Origin: Legionella rowbothamii
GTDB lineage: Bacteria > Pseudomonadota > Gammaproteobacteria > Legionellales > Legionellaceae
Assembly: GCF_900639985.1 (NCBI RefSeq)
Contig: NZ_CAAAIM010000013.1
Location: 1 to 45,245 of the forward strand
DNA: 45,245 nt
Direction of reading: 5' to 3'
Below are positions 17,727-25,367 of this stretch, piece by piece (the first letter of the stretch is position 1; each line of letters starts with the position of its first letter). A model generated the notes under the pieces. That model did not search any database. It was not told where the DNA came from and saw nothing but the letters and a program-made list of their open reading frames with translations. A program made the position numbers and the translations under genes.

Positions 17727-20700
17727 GACTTCTTTTTCGGAGGCGAACAAAGTCTTCTTCGCGGTCTTCTTCATGCTTTCTCTTGCGCGTTGAGAAAAAT
17801 CCTATGGACGTTGATTCCGGTGGTGCTTCGACATCCATATCAATTACTTGACAAAAACCTAGCGCATTAATTCGATATAGCAAGTCATGGGCTAAAAAAT
17901 CAGGCTCAACGGCCAGAACTTTGTTTTGTTTGCTAATTAATGGACTAAGATACTTTTTATAAATGTCGTTAAAAGTTAACACATAACCAATCTTGTCCTC
18001 ATAGCGCCTGATTACTCGCCCGAGCATTTGCTCAATATCTTTTTGCGGTTCTTTTTGCGACGGTTTACGAGCAATGATTTGCCAGGCCAGATCTGGGCAG
18101 TCAAAACCAAAGCGTAGTTTTCTTACCGCAAGTAAAACGCCCGGATTCGTACTCGCAATAAAGTTTTTTACCTCCGTCGAGGCTAAACCATTGCTGCTAT
18201 GAATGGCGTATGCGGTAATACCCTGTTGATCAAGCACTTTTTTAACATAGTCACACAATTCAATCGATTCGAGATAAATAATTCCTTTACTTTTCGCTAA
18301 AGGACCACTATCTCCAAATCCTGGATGATATTCAGTCTTTAGGATCTGTGGTAAGCATTTGATTACATACTTCACGTTTTCTGTGGAGTAATCTCGATTA
18401 AATTTGCCTGTAATAATTCCTGCATGAAACTCACCATTCAGTGCATCTTCCAAAGTAAAGGAATAGACGGTATCTTTTATAATATCATCTTTGGGAGGAG
18501 TGGCGCTGCTGGCGATAAGTTGTGGGCCACCCAGCTTACGTACCTTTTCTACCATAGATGCATACTCATGATATTCATCCAGAAGAATTAATGAGGCACT
18601 ACGTACTAAAGCGCCATCTTTCTCTTCCATGAGCTTGGAGAAACTGTCCGCACAACAGATAGTAATTGATCTTTGTTGTCTGAAATGATTATTTGTTAAT
18701 AGGGATTTGGCACTTAAGCTCTGAGCATGGCTGGAAACAGTCACTATTGCTTGAGCAGGTATACTTAGCGAATTATGTTTATCAGTCAAAGACTGATTAT
18801 ATTTCATTAAATCCTCATAAAACTGAATAACCAGATCGATCTGGGGCGTGATAATAAATACATGTTGATTGGGTGCGGACGCATGGTAGGCAAAAAGGGC
18901 TAAGGTGGCTTGAATAATACTTTTTCCACTTCCGGTGGCCATTACGAGGCGGGAGACGGGTTTATCGAGTATAGGAACGTTATGCACCGCTTCTACTTGA
19001 TAGGGGCGTAGCACACTGGTGTTAAAATCGTATTCATTAATTAATGTGTAAAACCGTTCTTTAAAATTCTGGCCATTATTTTCAGAAGCTGATGCGGTAA
19101 CCGTGGATGTCCTTAAGCGATTATTTGCTTGTGCATGGAGGCTTAAAAGATCGGTATTTTGGATAAACTCTGCTTGTTGTGCATATCTTTTATAGTTGCT
19201 CTCAATAAGTCCATTAAATGTAACCTTAGTTTTTTCTACAAGTTCCAACAATTGTTCAGTGATTCCATCTATAAAGGCGATGCCATTAATTTTTTCCGCT
19301 TTTTTACCCGTGGCAGCAAATGCATTTTTGTTTTTCTGGGAGCGAAAAAGGCCAATATTGGCAGTTGGCATTATTTCATAGCCAGGACACTTTTTTTCTT
19401 TCAGCAGATGGTGGAGAAAAATTTGAAAATAATAGTCTTCTCCCCACGCTGCTCCATGAGAAGCATCTGGAAATAATAAAAAAATGTCTTCATTATCGAT
19501 AAGTACTTCACGGATGAGCTTCATATTAATCATAAATAACTTGGAGCCAAGTTCCCCGGTATTTTTAGAACGTCCGTTCATCGTAGCAACACTGATGCAA
19601 CCTTTTGGGCCGAGCTCAGTTTGTAAAAAAGTAAAGGCGTCATCCCAGGTATTTCCGTTAATTAAGCTGGGGTTCCATGATATTTTTTGGATGTTGTCAT
19701 CCAGCATAACGAATTCCTCAAGCTTGAAATGATGAGCATACAGGAATAGTGCAATACGCCGTGCGGTAATGCTTCCCAATGACTCATAGTGTCCATAATA
19801 CTTGCTATCAAGGCGTTTAATAACCAGCAAATGAAGGTTTGGGGATACATAAGGTTTTAATTCTTTAGATTCGTCCTCGGTACAAATTAATACACAGCCT
19901 CCTTTGTTGTGGGGAAGCGGAATAAGCGCATTAGTTTTTCTGCCAGCACAAATAAATGTCCACTGCACAACCTCGGGCGTGGTTTGGTTTAACGTGATAA
20001 AAGACGCCTCAAGCGTCTTAATGTTGAGATCAATAGTTGTAATATTATGGGAAAAGCTCATGGAGGGAAGGTTACTGATTTGCTCAAAAGAACACTCGGT
20101 GACAGGACGAGGAGGTGTTGTAGATGAATGCAAAGGTTGGGGCAGGCGAGAAAGTGGACCTGCTATATATTTTGAATGAATACCGCCTTTTATTTGGCTT
20201 TCTGCGTGTACATTAGCCCGGCTTTGGTACTCTTTAACTTTTTCTTGGTTATTTGTGAATGTATAGCCTTTGATTATCGTCTCGGCTGAGGCATGATGTT
20301 GAGTGAAGTATTCCTCTACTTTTTTGTGGTTATTTGCAGCAGCGTATCCACATGCAATTTCATTTACCGAAGCATTATAACGAGTGCGGTATTCTTCGAC
20401 CTTATCGTAATTTTTTGCTTTAATATATCCTTGGATAATAAAACTTGGAGATGCCCCATACTGGCTTCGGTACTCCTCGACTTTTTCGTGATTGCCGACC
20501 AGGGCATACCAACGAGCTATGTCATGCTCTGAAATATTGTGCACAGCGCGGTATTCTTCGACCTTATCGTAATTTTTTGCATTAATGTATCCTTGGATAA
20601 TATGGTTTAGAGAGGCCCCATATTGACTGCGGTACTCCTCGACTTTTTCGTGATTGCCGATAATGGCATACCCAACAGCTATGTCATGCTCTGAAATATT

Positions 20701-21450
20701 GTGCGCAGCGCGGTATTCTTCGACCTTATCGTAATTTTTTGCATTAATGTATCCTTGGATAATATCGTTTAGAGAGGCCCCATACTGGCTGCGGTACTCC
20801 TCGACTTTTTCGTGATTGCCGAGCTGGGCATACCAATGAACTATTGTATTCACTGAAATATTGTGCTGAGTGCGGTACTCCTCGACTTTTTCGTGATTGC
20901 CGACCTGGGCATACCAATAAACTATTGTATTCACTGAAATATTGTGCTGAGCGCGGTATTCTTCGACCTTATCGTAATTTTTTGCATTAATGTATCCTTG
21001 GATAATAGAGTTTAGAGAGGCCCCATACTGGCTGCGGTACTCCTCGACTTTTTCGTGATTGCCGACCTGGGCATACCAATAAACTATTGTATTCACTGAA
21101 ATATTGTGCTGAGCGCGGTATTCTTCGACCTTATCGTATTTTTTTGCTCTAATATATCCTTGGATAATAGAGGTTAGAGAGGCCCCATACTGGCTGCGGT
21201 ACTCCTCGACTTTTTCGTGATGGCCGACCTTGGCATACCACTGAGCTATTGTATTCACTGAAATATTGTGCTGAGTGCGGTATTCCTCAACTTTTTTGAG
21301 ATTATTTGCTATCATATATAGTCTTGCAATTTCAACTGCCGAGATTACATTTTCCTCACGATATTTTTCGACTTGTGCATGCTCGTTTCCGTTAATAAGG
21401 TTATAGACCTTATATTGAATTGGTGTGAAAGGTACCTCATTTATAATCAT
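17719..21450 (-). CDS. Multidomain protein: 27-residue repeats, glycosyltransferase-like domain, SF2 helicase, basic tail
   Basis: A 1243-residue intact protein. Residues ~26-423: about 14.5 tandem 27-residue helical units (KVEEYRSQYGASLNSIIQGY, KVEEYRAQHNISVNTIVYWY). Residues ~470-780: a domain with EEFVMLDDNIQKI (D584-D585-N586) and GAAWGEDYYF (E671-D672), the DxD-like and late acidic motifs of a GT-A glycosyltransferase; this is inference. Residues ~815-1180: an SF2 helicase with LRPYQVEAVHN, Walker A MATGSGKS (837-844), DEYH (958-961), SATP, and motif VI QMLGRVIRR (1141-1149). The last ~27 residues are basic (TRKRKHEED, RLRKRSRR), like a nuclear signal. It stands alone with a 3' hairpin. 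It is probably a Dot/Icm effector acting on nucleic acid, but no relative was searched. Confidence 0.8.
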   Translation of the reverse strand: MIINEVPFTPIQYKVYNLINGNEHAQVEKYREENVISAVEIARLYMIANNLKKVEEYRTQHNISVNTIAQWYAKVGHHEKVEEYRSQYGASLTSIIQGYIRAKKYDKVEEYRAQHNISVNTIVYWYAQVGNHEKVEEYRSQYGASLNSIIQGYINAKNYDKVEEYRAQHNISVNTIVYWYAQVGNHEKVEEYRTQHNISVNTIVHWYAQLGNHEKVEEYRSQYGASLNDIIQGYINAKNYDKVEEYRAAHNISEHDIAVGYAIIGNHEKVEEYRSQYGASLNHIIQGYINAKNYDKVEEYRAVHNISEHDIARWYALVGNHEKVEEYRSQYGASPSFIIQGYIKAKNYDKVEEYRTRYNASVNEIACGYAAANNHKKVEEYFTQHHASAETIIKGYTFTNNQEKVKEYQSRANVHAESQIKGGIHSKYIAGPLSRLPQPLHSSTTPPRPVTECSFEQISNLPSMSFSHNITTIDLNIKTLEASFITLNQTTPEVVQWTFICAGRKTNALIPLPHNKGGCVLICTEDESKELKPYVSPNLHLLVIKRLDSKYYGHYESLGSITARRIALFLYAHHFKLEEFVMLDDNIQKISWNPSLINGNTWDDAFTFLQTELGPKGCISVATMNGRSKNTGELGSKLFMINMKLIREVLIDNEDIFLLFPDASHGAAWGEDYYFQIFLHHLLKEKKCPGYEIMPTANIGLFRSQKNKNAFAATGKKAEKINGIAFIDGITEQLLELVEKTKVTFNGLIESNYKRYAQQAEFIQNTDLLSLHAQANNRLRTSTVTASASENNGQNFKERFYTLINEYDFNTSVLRPYQVEAVHNVPILDKPVSRLVMATGSGKSIIQATLALFAYHASAPNQHVFIITPQIDLVIQFYEDLMKYNQSLTDKHNSLSIPAQAIVTVSSHAQSLSAKSLLTNNHFRQQRSITICCADSFSKLMEEKDGALVRSASLILLDEYHEYASMVEKVRKLGGPQLIASSATPPKDDIIKDTVYSFTLEDALNGEFHAGIITGKFNRDYSTENVKYVIKCLPQILKTEYHPGFGDSGPLAKSKGIIYLESIELCDYVKKVLDQQGITAYAIHSSNGLASTEVKNFIASTNPGVLLAVRKLRFGFDCPDLAWQIIARKPSQKEPQKDIEQMLGRVIRRYEDKIGYVLTFNDIYKKYLSPLISKQNKVLAVEPDFLAHDLLYRINALGFCQVIDMDVEAPPESTSIGFFSTRKRKHEEDREEDFVRLRKRSRR
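20181..21375 (-). repeat. 81-bp coding repeats (27 residues) inside the large protein
   Basis: Fourteen full units and one partial, in two alternating types: A has H-N-I-S and W-Y-A-x-x-G-N-H-E, B has Y-G-A-S and Q-G-Y-I-x-A-K-N-Y-D. Unit order is A/B alternating except where two A units follow one another (units 6 and 7), the mark of a lost or gained unit. The middle units are almost identical in DNA, so copy number probably changes by recombination. Confidence 0.85.
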
Positions 21451-21688
21451 TTTATTCTCACATTGGCTTTAAAATGTCGCATTATAACCATACAAGATCT
21501 AATTGTCTATTTTTTAACCCCACCCCCTCACATTGAAAAATCCTTTTTGGGGGTTATATGCCGCGTTAGGCGTAATGCCCAATGATAATAGATTCAATGG
21601 ATTTCCTTTGCTATCTTTGAATTGGTCACAATGTCTCTTTTTTTGCGGGGTATTTTTAAGGAGAGGTCTTCAAAAAGGTACGAAATTT
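21451..21688. other. Upstream region of the 1243-residue gene
   Basis: About 240 bases between the gene start and the IS6 element. A weak GAGAA stands before the ATG. No promoter could be assigned with confidence. Confidence 0.3.
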
Positions 21689-22519
21689 GGCTCCGTTGCA
21701 AAAACAAAACCCTGTACAAAAATAAAGCTTCTGGATAGATCTCAGCTATAGATTCCAAATTGTTCATTAATAAATGAGACCGCAGTCCGATTGCCATACA
21801 TCCAGATATTGAACTGTCCTTTTTTAAACAGGCGCATAATTTCAAAGCCCCTGATGGTTGCATAAGCAGTTTTCATGGAGTGAAACCCTCTGACCGGATT
21901 GATAAGACCCTTAAGCTTTCCGTGGTCTGTTTCAAGCCGATTATTGCGGTATTTTATCTGCAGATGGCTTACATGATAGGCCAGATTTCCTTCCTGCTTT
22001 AGTTCTTTAATGGCCTGGCCATAGGCTGGATTTTTATCGGTATTGATCACACTGACATCACAGGTTGGGTTCGATTTGAGTAGCTTCTTCAGGAAGCGTT
22101 TCGCAGCTTTCGCATTCCTGTGGTGGGAAAGGTAAAAATCAATCGTATTGCCTTGTTCATCCATTGCTCGATACAGGTATTTCCATTCACCTTTTATCTT
22201 GATATATGTTTCATTAAGGTGCCAGCGACTAGCATAGCGTTTCTTACGCCACTCCAGTCGTTTTTTTAATTCCGGGGCATAATATTGAACCCAGCGATAA
22301 AGCGTAGTGTGCTCTATAGAAAGACCACGCTCTGCCATCATTTCTTCCAAATCCCTGTAACTAATCCCGTATTTACACTACCAACGCACACAGTGCAATA
22401 TTACTTCACCATGAAAATGACGCCATTTAAATGCGGCAGGTTTCATTGAGCGCATTTGAGATCTCAGTTAATAGTTTTAGCTAGACGTATAAACTACTGT
22501 TCGTTTTTGCAACGGAGCC
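21689..22519 (-). mobile_element. IS6-family insertion sequence, nearly complete (831 bp)
   Basis: Bounded by GGCTCCGTTGCAAAAAC at 21689 and its inverse GTTTTTGCAACGGAGCC ending at 22519, the typical IS6-family terminal repeat. It holds a single transposase gene on the minus strand. The flanking bases (cgaaattt on the left, tgaaagat on the right) are not an 8-bp duplication, so either it has moved by recombination or the flanks were later altered. It is the reference copy for the group 1 fragments at 12716, 16757, 39067 and 42226. Confidence 0.9.
21742..22446 (-). pseudogene. IS6-family DDE transposase with one in-frame stop
   Basis: From the ATG at 22446 the frame reads MKPAAFKWRHFHGEVILHCV, RW, then TAG at 22378-22380, then CKYGISYRDLEEMMAERGLS. 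IS6 transposases normally have RWY-C/L-x-Y-x-x-S-Y-R-x-L-E-E here, so a tyrosine codon became amber. The rest is intact: RWHLNETYIKIKGEWKYLYR carries the first D/E region (the usual HxDET is H-L-N-E-T here), SVINTDKNPAYG the second, and NNRLETDHGKLK the last, with the catalytic E in or near it. Full length would be 234 residues. Change of the first catalytic D to N plus the stop argue for an inactive copy. Confidence 0.9.
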
Positions 22520-22588
22520 TGAAAGATTGTAATCCCACTTTTGATGATCAATTCGGGTCAATGCAATTATAAATGCGAGCCGCTTTCT

Positions 22589-23440
22589 CTATATATCTTG
22601 CTGTAGAGCGATGGCATTTAATTCTATTAAAAAAGAACCTAAATTTATAAAATTATTTTGTATTAAATTAAAATAGTTAACTAGAGCATCTCTTTCATCA
22701 TTGGTATAATGATTGATACTGAGAACCTCTTCCTTGGCTCGACATAATGAGTCCATAAAATTCAATTTTAACGGTCGATTGCTTTGCCCGATCTGTAAAG
22801 TTGAAATAGCTTCCTCCAAGAAGAAACTAAAATTTCCTGGTAAATCTTTTACGTATGGGAATTGCGGATATTTCTCCATGATGGGTGTAAGACAGACATA
22901 TTTCTCCAAATTAAAAGCTCTTCTTTATATGCTACGATTTGTGCACCGAGTGCAGAGTCAAATTGTTCCGGTGGGCAAAAGTCGAAAAGGTACACTTTGC
23001 GCTTTTCACCACCTTGTTCACTATCTAATATTGAACATGAGTAGCCAATATTTTCTGCATGCAAATCAGAAAGTCCCATAATACGACAAATCAAGCTTAG
23101 AGAGATTAGATCTTTTACTAATTTGTCCATACGTTTTTTAGGAACCTCTTCACTAAATAACGTAAATTGTTTGTTTCCATCTGTGGTTTTTTAGAGTATT
23201 TCAGATCTTGTGTGGCTACGAAATAATCATTCTCTTGTGATATAAACTGGCATTTTGGTCCAAATCCAGTATATTCTAAAGTTTTATAAATGAGTAATTC
23301 GTTAAGTCGTGGTTTGGATTTTTTGGAGAATCTATCTTCACTAGATGTACCATTCGAATAGGTCTTAACATAAAATATTTTGAGTGGGCTGTTGTCTTGC
23401 GTAATTGTTGCAATGCAACCTAACTGTTTTCCATTTACCT
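22589..23440 (-). pseudogene. Kinase-like effector family protein, frameshifted
   Basis: Pieces in order on the minus strand: KVNGKQLGCIATITQDNS, LKIFYVKTYSNGT, KPRLNELLIYKTLEYTGFGP, FVATQDLKYSKK; a frameshift near 23190; LVKDLISLSLICRIMGLSDL then HAENIGYSCSIL, RKVYLFDFCPPEQF; a frameshift near 22900; KYVCLTPIMEKYPQF and a helical C-terminus. D-x-H-x-x-N followed by L-F-D-F is the catalytic-loop and metal-loop pattern of protein-kinase/aminoglycoside-kinase-like or LanM-dehydratase-like folds. The 5' end is cut at ~23440. The truncated relative at 2119-2595 covers the same N-terminal part. Confidence 0.65.
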
Positions 23441-23710
23441 TTAAGCCTCAGCTATCAACCTGTTCTGAAATTCTCTTGATTGACATTGTCGCCATTTACT
23501 CAAAGCTAAGGTGGCAACTTTATGACAAATGTCGCGATGAAAGACCAGGGCTTCAGCTTCTATTTTTATTTGTTCAGGAGGATTTCTACGGCAAATGTCG
23601 ATTATCAAGCTCTCATTTAACTTTGGTGCATAGTGAGGCAAAAAGGGATGCGCATTAATTACAGCAAGGTCGGCAATCATTAAACGTAATTCATCAGGTA
23701 ATTTGGCTGA
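23441..23710 (-). pseudogene. Effector gene fragment with LPDELRLMIADLA motif
   Basis: Reads SAKLPDELRLMIADLAVINA, HPFLPHYAPKLN, then a helical stretch ending in a stop codon near 23444. No start codon is in the right place: the frame opens after a stop at 23711. The LP-D-E-L start resembles the first helix of F-box-like segments, but this is too short to assign. It probably belonged to the same gene as the ankyrin piece beside it. Confidence 0.35.
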
Positions 23711-23747
23711 TTAAAACGGCTTAAATACGAGTCATTAAAAACTGCCG

Positions 23748-24187
23748 CTATGGATTCATGATGGTGTCTAATTGCGCCATAAGCCTTTGCTCAAGCTCTT
23801 CCTGATTCAACATTTGCGGTGGTCCTTTGAGCAAATCTCTTACCCACAAATCAAATAGACACCGTTCTCTTATTGTTGGCTCGAACTCACGAAAGGCCAT
23901 CGCTAAAATAGAGTCTTTATTTTCCTGGTAGGGCTTAGTAATGGAGTCATCCAATATTTCTGCAGCAGCTCTTGATTCCAAAACAAAAAACACCAGCTCC
24001 CACTGGCCTGCTTCGGCGAGAATCGCTAGCACTGTTTTGCCTTTGTCAGCCCCTTCGTCAGGGCTTGCGTTAACATTAACCCCTGGGAGTTTAAGCAGCT
24101 CGCTGACCAAGGCCCATTGCTTATTTCCCACAGCCCACCAGAGCACCGTGACGTGGTCATTTAAGTCTGAATTATCTACACTAATCC
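23748..24187 (-). pseudogene. Ankyrin-type repeat protein fragment
   Basis: Opens after a stop and reads TVLWWAVGNKQWALVSELLK, PGVNVNASPDEGADKGKTVL, AILAEAGQWELVFFVLESRA, which are two degenerate ankyrin repeats, followed by a helical tail (EELEQRLMAQLDTIMNP). No start codon in context. A 5'-truncated relic of a Legionella-type ankyrin effector. Confidence 0.5.
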
Positions 24188-24267
24188 ATTTTTAAAAGCT
24201 TCATAAAAATAGTGGGTGTTACCAAGCCCAAACTGGCAATGAGGCTTGGGCCATATTTTTCATCAAA

Positions 24268-24897
24268 TTAGATGATATTCGTGTTCATACTATTTTTCTT
24301 TGTACTAAAAAAATCACTTAATTTTTGAGTAAGATGTTCATTTTGTGTAAGAAGTCCATAGTTAAGAATATCTGGTTCACATAATTCCAATAGAGAAGAT
24401 TCAGGACTTTTTTCTAGTGTATCTAAAATTTCTTGTAACCCCTTGTCTGTAATGCTAGTAAAGGAAATATCCATTTTTTTAATACGAGTAGATTTTCCTA
24501 TCAATTCGGCAATATGAAAGGCGCTTACATCGGTTATTCCCTCATTAGTATTAACGTCCAATAATTGAACGGAAGAGAGATTTTCTTTTAGAGAATTTAA
24601 AAGGTAAAAAAAATCTTCATCATCTAACCCGTTAGTTCCCAAATAGATTTCTTCTAGAGATTGATGCCTTCTTATCGATTCTCCTAAAAATTTAATAGCC
24701 CCTTTCGAGTTATTACCAAGAAATTCGAGTTTTTTAACATGAGTACTATATTTAAGAGCACTGAATATCTCTCTTGAAGATTCTGAATCTAAACGAAGCT
24801 GACCGCATTTAACTACTTCTAAAGAAGGATCATTAGCAGTAAGTCTCGTTACAATGGTTTGTACGGTATCATTTTTAACACTAAATAGAGTAAACAT
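24268..24897 (-). CDS. Leucine-rich-repeat protein (putative effector)
   Basis: A 209-residue intact protein with about five leucine-rich repeats of the ribonuclease-inhibitor type: LEVVKCGQLRLDSESS, VKKLEFLGNNSKGAIKFLGE, LEEIYLGTNGLDDEDFFYLL, VQLLDVNTNEGITDV, IKKMDISFTSITDKGLQEIL. It would form a short curved protein-binding scaffold with no catalytic part. A good AGGAGAT precedes the ATG, with a TATAAT-like AT-rich promoter region upstream. LRR proteins of this size are common Dot/Icm effectors. The 42470-42590 relic shares the VKCGQL start. Confidence 0.8.
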   Translation of the reverse strand: MFTLFSVKNDTVQTIVTRLTANDPSLEVVKCGQLRLDSESSREIFSALKYSTHVKKLEFLGNNSKGAIKFLGESIRRHQSLEEIYLGTNGLDDEDFFYLLNSLKENLSSVQLLDVNTNEGITDVSAFHIAELIGKSTRIKKMDISFTSITDKGLQEILDTLEKSPESSLLELCEPDILNYGLLTQNEHLTQKLSDFFSTKKNSMNTNII

Positions 24898-25367
24898 TTA
24901 AGATCTCCTAATAAAAATTTCAAAATTTATATTATAATTTTATATTATAATAGTGTGTATTTCGGCCTAAGACTCCGCAACTTGCGCTGTGATGCAAAAT
25001 CAAAAAGTAAGAGTCGCTCATATTGAATTACTATTTAAAGGATTATTGAGAGTGGAATTGCACGGGGTAAATTTAATATTTTTTACACTCTAATAAGATT
25101 AATATCAGAGCAATTATCCACCACAACAGAACTGATAAAACCCCTAAATTAACAAATTACCACTATACTTCATGCAGTCCATTTCGAGTTCAAAGGCTCT
25201 TTTCTTTTTCATTAATAAACATTTGGATTAAATTGTTTTTTCCAAATACATGGAAAATAACAACCATATGTGTTATATTTTGCTCATTAAGAGCGCAAAT
25301 TAAACATCTAGGTAAGCTGCATTTATTCCTAAGGTAACTTTTTACTTATTTGACAGAGACATAAAAT
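24898..25367. promoter_or_regulatory. Divergent intergenic region between the LRR and Fic genes
   Basis: 470 bases of AT-rich DNA with no gene. The left part (about 24915-24960) is TATATTATAAT-rich and fits a promoter for the minus-strand LRR gene. The right part leads to the Fic gene. No PmrA- or CpxR-type box was certain. Confidence 0.4.

Noticed and set aside
20181..21375. CRISPR or satellite DNA.
   Set aside because: The 81-bp period is in frame with a large intact protein.
22713..23658. Plus-strand frames of 60-122 codons.
   Set aside because: They are opposite the kinase-like and ankyrin relics and show no domain.
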